From Chryseobacterium sp. StRB126 (GTDB lineage Bacteria; Bacteroidota; Bacteroidia; Flavobacteriales; Weeksellaceae): 64,000 nt of DNA. Position 1 is the stretch's first letter. Every line of letters starts with the position of its first letter. The notes beneath the pieces were generated by a model. That model was given only the letters and a program-made list of their open reading frames with translations, made no database searches and was not told where the DNA came from. Of the stretch, positions 8,957 to 17,289 are shown piece after piece. Made by a program: the position numbers and the translations under genes. Location: contig NZ_AP014624.1 in NCBI RefSeq assembly GCF_000829375.1, positions 4,836,001 through 4,900,000 on the forward strand, written 5' to 3'.

Positions 8957-9203
8957 TAGATAACTTTTTAAACCACGGATGGCACAGATTGACACAGATG
9001 TTTGCTTCTTAAATTCAGATTTTGAGTGGGAAAAATCTAAGCATGTTTTTAATTCATCTTCCAAAATTGTGGATAACTTTTCCAAATGAGGCAATTAAAT
9101 CTATTTAAAAGAATCATTCTGGCATACAAAATACACGTAAATCATTAACTTAAAGCAATATATAAGCACAAATCAATTTACAACTTTTTATTGTGGATAA
9201 CTT

Positions 9204-10004
9204 TTATTTACGAATGGTACGTAAGGCTCTTTTGACAATATATTGAGTTTCCTTTGTGTTACTTTCCCTGAGCCACTCATCGCAGATTTCCACTACAAAT
9301 TCCGGTTGGGATTTGCTGGCATCATTCAACCAATTGCCCACGCTATCCTGTACATATCTTGAAGAATCTGATTTTAATGGCTCTAAAATTTCCAACCCTA
9401 ATCCAGGATTTTGTTTTAATGCATCAATATGCTCACACCACACCCCTCTCGGTCTTGTAGATTCACTGGAAAAGCGTCTGATATTTTCATTCTCATGTTT
9501 CGTCCATTCTGATAAAATAGAAAAGGATTCTTTAAGATTCTTTGAAATATCCGGACGCACCGTCATCCAACAGATTTCCCTTACTCCAAAGTGAGTGTCA
9601 GCAGCAAAGGATTGAATCTTTTTAAACTTTTCTTCAATCTTAAAAGCATTGTTCCGTCCAATCGTGTAAGCAGCCCAACAACGAACCAAGTCTGCCGGAT
9701 GTGTGGATAACTTTGAAAGAAATTCTGCATCCTCATTTTTAATCACAAAATCAAGAATTCCCAATCCAATAGTTTCATTGATGGTATTAACTGTTTGCTT
9801 TTTCAATTGATCTACTCTACTCAGAATGGTTTGCAGATATTCTGTCCGGTTGTTCTGTTGTAACAGGTTCTCCAATAGCAGCCTCTGATCCACTGCCAGC
9901 CATTCTGTTAGATTAGCTGTTTCAATTTCTCCCCGGTTCAATTGGATTAAAATATCAGCAGGAATATCTTTAATGGAACGGGCTCCTTTTCTTTTTTCCA
10001 TCAT
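9204..10004 (-). CDS. DNA alkylation repair protein, HEAT-repeat AlkC/AlkD-like
   Basis: A 266-residue, helix-rich protein in the ALK (HEAT-repeat) DNA-glycosylase superfamily. The block around residues 180-240 (SSESTRPRGVW, then LEPLKSDSSRYVQDSVGNWL and NDASKSQPEFV) matches the AlkC pattern of 'E.xRPR.W', 'YVrxSVaNxLND' and 'K..P'. Such enzymes excise alkylated purines such as 3-methyladenine. The ATG overlaps the stop of the peroxiredoxin gene upstream (ATGA at 10004-10001), so the two form an operon. Its 3' end abuts a DnaA-box copy at 9192-9200. Substrate range is not inferable. Confidence 0.8.
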   Translation of the reverse strand: MMEKRKGARSIKDIPADILIQLNRGEIETANLTEWLAVDQRLLLENLLQQNNRTEYLQTILSRVDQLKKQTVNTINETIGLGILDFVIKNEDAEFLSKLSTHPADLVRCWAAYTIGRNNAFKIEEKFKKIQSFAADTHFGVREICWMTVRPDISKNLKESFSILSEWTKHENENIRRFSSESTRPRGVWCEHIDALKQNPGLGLEILEPLKSDSSRYVQDSVGNWLNDASKSQPEFVVEICDEWLRESNTKETQYIVKRALRTIRK

Positions 10005-10639
10005 AATGCTTGTATTAATTCTTCCACATCTACTCTATTCATGTAATTTACATCTAAAAATTTATATGTAATCACATTATTTTTATCCACCACAAAAACA
10101 ACTGGAACCGGTAAAGTATTATCATTATTTTTATTGAAATCAGAAAGATGTATTCCAAGATTTTTATAATAAGAAAGTACAAAATCCTGCAACTGAAAAG
10201 CTATCCCTAATTTTTCAGCAAAATTATTATCAACATCCGTTAATACTTCAAATTCAAGATTATTTTTTTCTGTCATGCTTAAAGAATAATCCGGCCTTTG
10301 TGGAGAAACAGCCATTAAAGTAGCACCTTTATCTTTTATTCGGGAAAGATTGTCCTGTAAAAATTTTAATTCCAGATTACAATAAGGACACCAGCTTCCT
10401 CTATAAAAGGCTAAAATCATTTTTCCGTTTTTAAGAATATCTTCAGAATTAATTATTTTACCCAAAGCATTGGGCAATGAAAACTCAGGCATCTGATCTC
10501 CAATCTGAATACTATTTTCTTCTATTCTCTTTGTTTTCAAATCTTCAATAGACTTTCCAAATGCATTCAATATTTCCTGAGGAAGCTGTGAAGATAATTC
10601 CTGATTCAAATGTTCGATCTGCTTTGCCAGTGTATTCAT
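10001..10639 (-). CDS. peroxiredoxin-like protein (AhpC/TSA fold)
   Basis: A 212-residue thioredoxin-fold protein. After a helical N-terminal extension (1-45) the AhpC/TSA domain contains FYRGSWCPYC, with a Cys pair at 84 and 87; a CxxC at the peroxidatic position is typical of the 'peroxiredoxin-like family' with a GSWCPYC motif. It probably reduces peroxides or acts as a thiol oxidoreductase in the cytoplasm (no signal peptide). It overlaps the AlkC-like gene by four bases and is divergent from an HxlR regulator 96 bases away, which is a common arrangement for redox-controlled genes. Confidence 0.85.
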   Translation of the reverse strand: MNTLAKQIEHLNQELSSQLPQEILNAFGKSIEDLKTKRIEENSIQIGDQMPEFSLPNALGKIINSEDILKNGKMILAFYRGSWCPYCNLELKFLQDNLSRIKDKGATLMAVSPQRPDYSLSMTEKNNLEFEVLTDVDNNFAEKLGIAFQLQDFVLSYYKNLGIHLSDFNKNNDNTLPVPVVFVVDKNNVITYKFLDVNYMNRVDVEELIQAL

Positions 10640-10675
10640 TTTTTTAAATTTTATTATTTTTACAAAGGTCTAAAA

Positions 10676-10699
10676 GCGTTTATAAATAAGCAATAACGC
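10676..10699. promoter_or_regulatory. possible HxlR operator, imperfect inverted repeat
   Basis: GCGTT (10676-10680) and AACGC (10695-10699) form a spaced dyad in the centre of the 96-base divergent spacer between the peroxiredoxin and HxlR genes. Position fits an operator serving both; sequence support is weak because the arms are only five bases. Confidence 0.25.
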
Positions 10700-10735
10700 A
10701 TATTTTTCACCCATAGGGATAAAAAAGTCAATTAT

Positions 10736-11089
10736 ATGGAAATAAAGGGAAGAGCTGAAGAAAATAAAATCTGTCCATTGGAAGTTGCTGTTAATACCAT
10801 CAGCGGAAAATGGAAAATTCCCATTGTTTGGCAGATTAATGAGGGAAAGAAACGTCCAAGTGAGTTTTTGCGTGGAATTGCGAAAGTAGACCGTAGAGTT
10901 CTTAATCAACAACTGACAGAAATGGTTGAAGATGGCATTCTGACGAAACAATCTTTTAATGAGCTCCCTCCAAGAGTTGAATATACATTAACAGAGCTTG
11001 GTGAAAAGTTGGTTGCCATTCTTTGGCAGCTGAATAATTGGGGAAAGCTCTTAATTCCTGAAGAGAAGGATATAGAAGGCTCAAATTGA
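10736..11089 (+). CDS. HxlR family winged-helix transcriptional regulator
   Basis: A 117-residue protein with the full HxlR layout: N-terminal ICPLEVAVNTISGKWKIPIV (a CP near the start, then the conserved GKWK), the recognition segment RVLNQQLTEMVEDGIL, and a wing PPRVEYTLTELG. Cys13 is at the position used as a redox sensor in some family members. Divergent from a peroxiredoxin gene, so a thiol- or aldehyde-responsive switch for that operon is a reasonable inference. Confidence 0.9.
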   Translation: MEIKGRAEENKICPLEVAVNTISGKWKIPIVWQINEGKKRPSEFLRGIAKVDRRVLNQQLTEMVEDGILTKQSFNELPPRVEYTLTELGEKLVAILWQLNNWGKLLIPEEKDIEGSN

Positions 11090-11436
11090 TTTTAAACCTT
11101 TCTGATTTTTTTATTCTGCTTCATATAAATTTTGTTGTTGGATTAATGTAAAGGCGCAAGATTATTTTAAAAGTTTATTTTATTAAGGCGCAAAGATTTT
11201 ATCATCGATAAAATTGTATTCTGCAAAAATATGCATTTATAATAGCTATGAATAAACGAATAATCTTAATACCTAAAAACTAGGTAGTTATATTTTTAAT
11301 CAATAATTTCTAAACAATAAGTATCATTCAGAAATTATTTTATTTGTGTATTCATGACAAAAAAACTGTGGAAATAAAAGCTTAGGCTTGATATTTCAAC
11401 ATTTCACAAAAAATCCCATATTTGTAAGCGAATCAC
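11090..11436. other. 347-base spacer with a dispersed repeat
   Basis: No open frame of note. It contains an intergenic repeat at 11185-11220 (own entry) and otherwise AT-rich unstructured sequence leading into the DUF4846 gene. Confidence 0.6.
11185..11220 (+). repeat. dispersed intergenic repeat containing a small hairpin
   Basis: The segment runs AAGGCGCAAAGATTTTATC, then ATC, then GATAAAATTGTATT; ATTTTATC and GATAAAAT are complementary arms. A near-identical copy lies on the opposite strand at 30996-31030, and related GCAAAG pieces occur near 28625 and 28785. Confidence 0.6.
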
Positions 11437-12315
11437 ATGAATATGAAAAGAATTATTTCAGGAGTGGCGACTACCATGGTTTTATTGGGCTGTACCAAAG
11501 ATAAGACACCATCAAATCTCACTTCTCAAGATACAAAGGATATAACTATTGAAAGTTCTGTACAGATCAATAAAGATAAAAATACAATCTGGGAAAGATT
11601 TTCTCCTCCTAAAGGTTATCAATGGCACAAAGAAAAACCTGATTCGTTCGGATATTTTATTGAAAATTTTAAATTGAAACCTTATGGAAGTCAGATTTTA
11701 AGATATGATGACTCTCCTATTTCCACACAACATCTTCATGAAGCTGTTTTTGATATTGATACGGGAAATAAAGACCTCCAACAATGTGCAGATGCAGTGA
11801 TTCGTCTAAGAGCTGAATATTTATACAAAATCAAAAAGACGGATGACATTAAGTTTCATTTTACGAGTGGTGACTTGCTTAGCTGGAATGATTATAAAAA
11901 TGGAACAAGAGCTTTCGTCAGTGGTAATTCTGTAAACTTTAGAAAAACAGCTGGTTTTGATAATTCTTATCAGAATTTCAGAAATTATCTGGATCTTATC
12001 TTTAATTATGCGGGAACTATTTCCTTAAATAAGGAAACCAAACCGGTCTTAAAAAACTCAGATTTAAAAACCGGAGACATTCTGATCACTCCGGGAAGCC
12101 CGGGACATGTGGTTTTTATTTCAGGTGTCTGTAAGAGTAAGGAAGGGAAAAAATTATTTTTATTAAGCGAAGGATTTACACCGGCTCAATCTATACATCT
12201 GTTATCCAACCCTTTTCAAAAAAATATTTCGCCATGGTATGACCTTGACGTGGACAGTTCTGAGGCTAAAACAGCACGGTATATTTTTAAACCTACAAAT
12301 TTCAGACGCTTTTAA
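11437..12315 (+). CDS. DUF4846 domain lipoprotein
   Basis: A 292-residue protein with a lipoprotein signal peptide (lipobox LLGC, Cys19), so it should be anchored in a membrane facing the periplasm or surface. The body matches DUF4846: YDLDV near the C-terminus, the central QQCADAVIRLRAEYLY, IKFHFTSGD, and the catalytic-looking loop GDILITPGSPGHVVFI, which resembles the His-containing loop of NlpC/P60-like peptidases. Activity is unproven. Monocistronic, 83 bases before pfkA. Confidence 0.85.
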   Translation: MNMKRIISGVATTMVLLGCTKDKTPSNLTSQDTKDITIESSVQINKDKNTIWERFSPPKGYQWHKEKPDSFGYFIENFKLKPYGSQILRYDDSPISTQHLHEAVFDIDTGNKDLQQCADAVIRLRAEYLYKIKKTDDIKFHFTSGDLLSWNDYKNGTRAFVSGNSVNFRKTAGFDNSYQNFRNYLDLIFNYAGTISLNKETKPVLKNSDLKTGDILITPGSPGHVVFISGVCKSKEGKKLFLLSEGFTPAQSIHLLSNPFQKNISPWYDLDVDSSEAKTARYIFKPTNFRRF

Positions 12316-12370
12316 TTCTATATATTCAAAACTATTGAAAAGTTACTGCGATAATCTGAACTTGTTTTTG

Positions 12371-12378
12371 TAAATTTG
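12371..12378 (+). promoter_or_regulatory. -7 promoter element upstream of pfkA
   Basis: TAAATTTG is an exact -7 match located 20 bases before the pfkA ATG. No TTG is found at the expected spacing, so the upstream element is weak. Confidence 0.35.
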
Positions 12379-12398
12379 TGTTCGAAATTTTTTACTAG

Positions 12399-13385
12399 AT
12401 GAAAGAGAGTGCTGTAAAAAAGATTGCAGTTCTTACTTCAGGAGGAGACGCTCCAGGTATGAATGCAGCATTAAGAGCGGTAGTAAGAACCGCCAATTAC
12501 TATAATATTGAATGCTACGGGGTAAGGGAAGGCTACAATGGCCTTATCAGCAATGATTTTCTAAAAATGGGAGCCCGTTCCGTAAAAAATATAATCAACC
12601 AAGGTGGAACAATTCTAAAGTCTGCCAGATCTACTGAATTCAGAACTAAAGAAGGCCGTCAGAAAGCTTATGATAACTGTGTAAAGCTGGGTATCGACGG
12701 ATTGGTATGTATTGGTGGAGACGGAACTTTCACCGGTGCCAAGATCTTCAGCGAAGAATTCGGAATCAGAGTAATCGGTATTCCGGGAACTATTGACAAT
12801 GATATTTTCGGAACGGATAATACCATCGGATATGACACTGCGTTGAATACTGCTATGGAAGCAATTGACAAAATCCGTGATACCGCAACTTCTCACAACA
12901 GAGTCTTCTTTGTGGAAGTAATGGGCCGTGATGCTGGATTTATCGCTTTAAACAGTGGTTTGGCTACAGGTGCTTTAGATATTTTAATTCCTGAGAAAAA
13001 AGACAGTATGGATGATCTTTTTACAAAGTTCAGAAAAGCTGAAAAAACAGGAAAAGCATCCAGCATTGTAGTGGTAGCAGAAGGTGAAAAGCTAGCCAAT
13101 GTTTATGGGTTGGCAGAAAAAACAAAGGAAATATTCCCTGACTATGACATTCGCGTAGCCGTTTTGGGACATATGCAGAGAGGAGGATCTCCTAGTTGTG
13201 CAGACCGGGTATTGGCCAGCAGACTTGGATATGGTGCAGTAGTAGGATTAATGGATGGACAGAACAATGTAATGGCAGGAATGCGTTCCAACGATGTGGT
13301 GTATACCCCTATTGAAGAAGCCATTAAAAAACATAACGAAATCAATAAAGACCTAATGTTGATTTCAGAAATTTTAGCAATCTAA
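12399..13385 (+). CDS. pfkA: ATP-dependent 6-phosphofructokinase
   Basis: A 328-residue Pfk of normal bacterial length. Visible motifs are TSGGDAPGMNAALR (ATP loop), GGDGTFTGA (a Gly-Gly-Asp-Gly-Thr characteristic of ATP-dependent enzymes), the catalytic PGTIDNDIFGTD with the Asp base, EVMGRDAGFIAL, and the fructose-6-P-binding GHMQRGGSP. It phosphorylates fructose 6-phosphate in glycolysis, in the cytoplasm. It is followed after 33 bases by gapA on the same strand, so a glycolytic operon ending at the terminator at 14459 is likely. Confidence 0.98.
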   Translation: MKESAVKKIAVLTSGGDAPGMNAALRAVVRTANYYNIECYGVREGYNGLISNDFLKMGARSVKNIINQGGTILKSARSTEFRTKEGRQKAYDNCVKLGIDGLVCIGGDGTFTGAKIFSEEFGIRVIGIPGTIDNDIFGTDNTIGYDTALNTAMEAIDKIRDTATSHNRVFFVEVMGRDAGFIALNSGLATGALDILIPEKKDSMDDLFTKFRKAEKTGKASSIVVVAEGEKLANVYGLAEKTKEIFPDYDIRVAVLGHMQRGGSPSCADRVLASRLGYGAVVGLMDGQNNVMAGMRSNDVVYTPIEEAIKKHNEINKDLMLISEILAI

Positions 13386-13406
13386 TTATTTTTATAAATC
13401 TAATAA

Positions 13407-14426
<1,020 letters not shown>

Positions 14427-14458
14427 GTAATGAGCGATAAGCAATGAGTAATATAAAG

Positions 14459-14482
14459 CCTTCCCGATGGGAAGGTTTTTTT
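14459..14482 (+). terminator. intrinsic terminator after gapA
   Basis: CCTTCCC (14459-14465), loop GAT, GGGAAGG (14469-14475), followed by a run of seven T. Confidence 0.9.
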
Positions 14483-14494
14483 GTTTTATCTATT

Positions 14495-15823
14495 TTATTG
14501 ATTATTTGTTTTTGGTATGTCTGTATCAAAATCGTTATTAAAGTTAAGTCCCCATCGCAAACCTAATGTGGCTATCATATTATCCTTATTTTCAAAGTTT
14601 TTACCAAAACCACCTATTAAACTGACATTATCATTAATCCTGTACATTATACTGCCAACACTTCTGTAATCTTCATCATCACCAAATCTTTGAATATACT
14701 CATAGCCAAAACTCAATTTATTGAATTCAAAGTTCAATTTACCGCCAATGTCATAAAATGAGTTATTACCATAAGTGCTACTCGCTTTATCAAATTTCAT
14801 CTTATCAACAATATATCTGTTTAGCAAAAACAGCTTAAGATAATTTTTTTCTTTCTCATTTTTATCTTTATTCAAATCAATGTTATAATTCATAGTAAGC
14901 CATGCACCTAGCCTACCAAACCTCCCGGAAGAAAAATCTTTATTATCCCAAAAATGGTTATAAGCTCCGGCAAAATCAATTGAAAACTTAGGCTTCATCT
15001 CTGATAAATTAACAATAGTTTTCTGAACCTCTTCCATTGCTTTTATATTATCCTGACTAAATTTTGCTCTGTCAAACTTAAGTGTAACAACATCAGCTTT
15101 AAATTTTTTATACAAACCTACAAGAAATTTCTTATTATTATCAAAACTCTTTTCTCTACCTGATGATACACTATCAATTTTTTTAATAATACTTTTCAAA
15201 GGAGCTATATCTAGAGAAGAATCCTTAAGTTTCAATAAGATATTTCTATAAGCAGTAGAAAATTCTTTAAATGAGGATGCATTCTCCATATCAGTAATAT
15301 TTCCGATAATTGGTCCTTTTTCGTCTTCCGCTAATTGAATGAGTCTTTCATATTCAGCATTATTCAATAAATTTAGTATCCAAATCTTATCTGTAAGGGA
15401 TACCAGATTTTCATCATATTTTTTGCTCATCACTCTGAATAAATTGGTTCTATAGCCAATAGAAACATTTTGGACAGTATCAATTTTAATAAAAGCAAAA
15501 GAGATAGCCTGATTATGTGTAAATCCCGAATATCTTTCATCTTTAAAATACTGATATATGTCTGTATTTCTTTTAAATATCCAATAAGGATTAAATTCTA
15601 CAGCATAATTTTGGGGCAGTGCGTTATCTTTAAAAGAATTAATAACTGAAAGTCCAAATTCTTTTATCGTCTTTGGATTTTCAATTGAAGTAACATTCTG
15701 ATCCAGCAAAACAACAGCAGGTGTTGTAGGAAGATCCAAATTTTCCAACTTAACTGTATTACTTATTTGAGAAAAACTTTTCAAAAACAGAAAACAGAAA
15801 ATAAATAGTAATTTCGCTTTCAT
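14495..15823 (-). CDS. secreted or outer-membrane hypothetical protein, partner of the 125-aa gene
   Basis: A 442-residue protein with a signal peptide (about residues 1-19, ending SFSQ). Residues 150-270 look helical and charged (AEYERLIQLAEDEKG, and onwards), while the N- and C-terminal thirds are rich in alternating aromatic/polar strands (FGYEYIQRFGDDEDYRSVG, then GGFGKNFENKDN). A C-terminal membrane-facing barrel is therefore plausible, although the sequence ends NNQ and not in the usual aromatic. I recognise no family. It starts only six bases after the 125-residue gene, so the two are almost certainly one transcript. Confidence 0.6.
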   Translation of the reverse strand: MKAKLLFIFCFLFLKSFSQISNTVKLENLDLPTTPAVVLLDQNVTSIENPKTIKEFGLSVINSFKDNALPQNYAVEFNPYWIFKRNTDIYQYFKDERYSGFTHNQAISFAFIKIDTVQNVSIGYRTNLFRVMSKKYDENLVSLTDKIWILNLLNNAEYERLIQLAEDEKGPIIGNITDMENASSFKEFSTAYRNILLKLKDSSLDIAPLKSIIKKIDSVSSGREKSFDNNKKFLVGLYKKFKADVVTLKFDRAKFSQDNIKAMEEVQKTIVNLSEMKPKFSIDFAGAYNHFWDNKDFSSGRFGRLGAWLTMNYNIDLNKDKNEKEKNYLKLFLLNRYIVDKMKFDKASSTYGNNSFYDIGGKLNFEFNKLSFGYEYIQRFGDDEDYRSVGSIMYRINDNVSLIGGFGKNFENKDNMIATLGLRWGLNFNNDFDTDIPKTNNQ

Positions 15824-15829
15824 TGTGTT

Positions 15830-16207
15830 CTAAATTATATCAATACTTAATCTCGCAATCTTATTTACTATATCATTTAAATGATAATTCGAATGATTGA
15901 TAAAAGGAGTATTTATATCATCATCCTCTACCAATGAACAGGTAACCTCAATGTTTTCTGTATGTGAAAGCAATGTATCAATATTCAGTTGTTTACCTAC
16001 AAAATTCGCTGTTCGCCCAAGTTTATACCAACTGTATTTATCTGGAGGAATAGAACCATTACTGGCTTGTGGTGATGATTGTGTTATAATTACAGCACCT
16101 GGGTATATCGTTATAAATGTTCTGGAATAGAGCAATGAATTAGCTCTTACAATAACTTTTAGATATAAAAAAGTATTGTCAGCCTGTTGTGTTTGAAATG
16201 TTGCCAT
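15830..16207 (-). CDS. 125-aa hypothetical protein, no signal peptide
   Basis: The protein starts MATFQTQQADNTFLYLKV and is predicted mostly beta: short hydrophobic strands such as LYLKVIVRA and AVIITQSSP, a loop with Trp-Tyr (YSWYKLGRTANFVG), and an acidic VEDDD. There is no signal peptide although its partner downstream has one. Composition resembles small beta-sandwich or lectin-like proteins, but no family can be named. It heads the two-gene unit with the 442-residue gene (six-base gap). Confidence 0.6.
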   Translation of the reverse strand: MATFQTQQADNTFLYLKVIVRANSLLYSRTFITIYPGAVIITQSSPQASNGSIPPDKYSWYKLGRTANFVGKQLNIDTLLSHTENIEVTCSLVEDDDINTPFINHSNYHLNDIVNKIARLSIDII

Positions 16208-16395
16208 GATTATTTGTTTTTCAGGTTAAAGTTTTTTGATTGAAAATAAAGCAGAATAGAAAGCTTCAACCGTAAACAAAAGAGTTTAGAAATTGAGCTT
16301 CCATGGTCATTAGTTTCACATAAAGCTACAATACTTTGTTACTAAATGAAATACCACAAAAGGGTGATTTTTTTCAACATAATTTTATTATTTTT

Positions 16396-17208
16396 ATGAA
16401 AACATCAGCCATGGATAAAAAATTTATAACTCAGGCTAAAAAACCACATTTTCTGACCAGAGTGTGGAACAATTATCCGGAACTTCTTCAGAATGAAAAC
16501 ACAATGCAGTCTGTTCCTTCTATTGAGCGCATTATTGGAGAAGTCTTTGCTCCCGGAAGATTTTATCATTACATCATCAATTTTGCAGACAGTACCATTT
16601 ACAACCATCATGAAGATATTCTGAAAATACATGGGCTAAACAAATACCCGATACATCTCAAAGAAATCATAGACCTCATCCATCCTGATGATCTGGAATT
16701 CGTGATGGAAGCAGAAAGAATGTGCATGGCAAAAATGATAGAGATAAATGCTTCTGATCGTCTTTCAGAACTTAAATTCAGCTATTGTTTTCGGATGAGA
16801 ACTTTCAAAGGGAACTATGAACTTTTTCATCATCAGTCTTTGCACACGTATAGGGATGAAAGTGACCGCGTTTTGCAAGCCATTAATATCCATACCAATA
16901 TTGAGCATATCACCCATCAGAATTCTTACACCGTTTTAATCTCCGGAATTAATGGTAGAGAAGATTTTCATCAGATGCAATGGCAAAAGGATGATAATAT
17001 AACAGACCCTATCCCTGTCTATTTTACGAAAAGAGAGGTTGAAATCATCACTTATCTTGCAAAAGGCTATTCCGCTGGAAAAATCTCTGAACGATTAAAT
17101 ATTTCCGAAGAAACAGTAAGAACCCACAGAAAAAATATTCTAAGAAAATCCAATTGTAAAAACTGTTCAGAGCTTATTAAAATGGCTTTTGAATGGGGAT
17201 ATTTATAA
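16396..17208 (+). CDS. LuxR-type transcriptional regulator with PAS-like N-terminal domain
   Basis: Starting at the ATG at 16396 gives 270 residues (an in-frame TTG 60 bases earlier is less likely). Residues ~55-170 form a PAS-like sensor module (FADSTIYNHHEDILKIHG, then LIHPDDLEFV and the PAC-type YDLFHHQSLHTYRDE-like stretch). Residues ~212-262 are a GerE/LuxR HTH: FTKREVEIITYLAKGYS, then ISERLNISEETVRTHRKN. There is no receiver domain, so the signal is presumably a small ligand or redox cue. It lies 81 bases before an MpaB-like oxygenase gene in the same direction, its most likely target. Confidence 0.85.
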   Translation: MKTSAMDKKFITQAKKPHFLTRVWNNYPELLQNENTMQSVPSIERIIGEVFAPGRFYHYIINFADSTIYNHHEDILKIHGLNKYPIHLKEIIDLIHPDDLEFVMEAERMCMAKMIEINASDRLSELKFSYCFRMRTFKGNYELFHHQSLHTYRDESDRVLQAINIHTNIEHITHQNSYTVLISGINGREDFHQMQWQKDDNITDPIPVYFTKREVEIITYLAKGYSAGKISERLNISEETVRTHRKNILRKSNCKNCSELIKMAFEWGYL

Positions 17209-17289
17209 GACCTCACTTTCAATCCTGACAAATCTCACCAGCTAACTTCAGCATAAAACTTGTACTTTTATATATCTAAGGAATGAACA

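Larger units (their letters stand above)
7911..9085. repeat. tandem repeat, ~350-bp unit, three copies plus a decayed partial copy
   Basis: Units begin with AACCACGGATGACACAGA at 7911, 8258, 8614 and (one base changed) 8971, giving periods of 347, 356 and 357 bases. Each unit holds, in order, a direct 'ACAGATTGACACAGATG' segment, a GGTGGGAAAAACC stretch, a TGTGGATAA box, a segment TTTTTGAAGAACC, a second TGTGGATAA box and a long hairpin. Differences between copies are single substitutions and small indels near TTATCCTTG. The fourth copy breaks down after about 110 bases. Open frames inside are copies of one another and carry no coding signal. The array lies between convergent genes. Confidence 0.9.
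7894..9200 (-). promoter_or_regulatory. array of nine same-strand consensus DnaA-box sequences
   Basis: The 9-mer TGTGGATAA (reverse complement TTATCCACA, the high-affinity DnaA box) occurs at 8008, 8129, 8355, 8476, 8711, 8832, 9068 and 9192, and a variant TGTGAATAA at 7894. All nine point the same way and the spacing alternates about 121 and 226-236 bases because the boxes ride on a tandem repeat. Only two or three isolated copies occur in the rest of the window (for example 46995, 61073 and, within a coding region, 9702). Sequence match is direct; DnaA binding is inference. Confidence 0.5.

Noticed and set aside
8438..9012. Two open frames inside the tandem repeat (about 65 and 72 codons) with near-identical products
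   Set aside because: They are the same repeat translated twice, lie in an array of non-coding repeats, and have no start signals or protein-like composition.
7911..9085. CRISPR array
   Set aside because: The repeated unit is ~350 bp with no short repeat/spacer pattern and no cas gene.
8008..9200. Calling the repeat a proven replication origin
   Set aside because: DnaA-box density is real, but no dnaA/dnaN/gyrB neighbourhood or AT-rich unwinding element can be tied to it; left as a finding.
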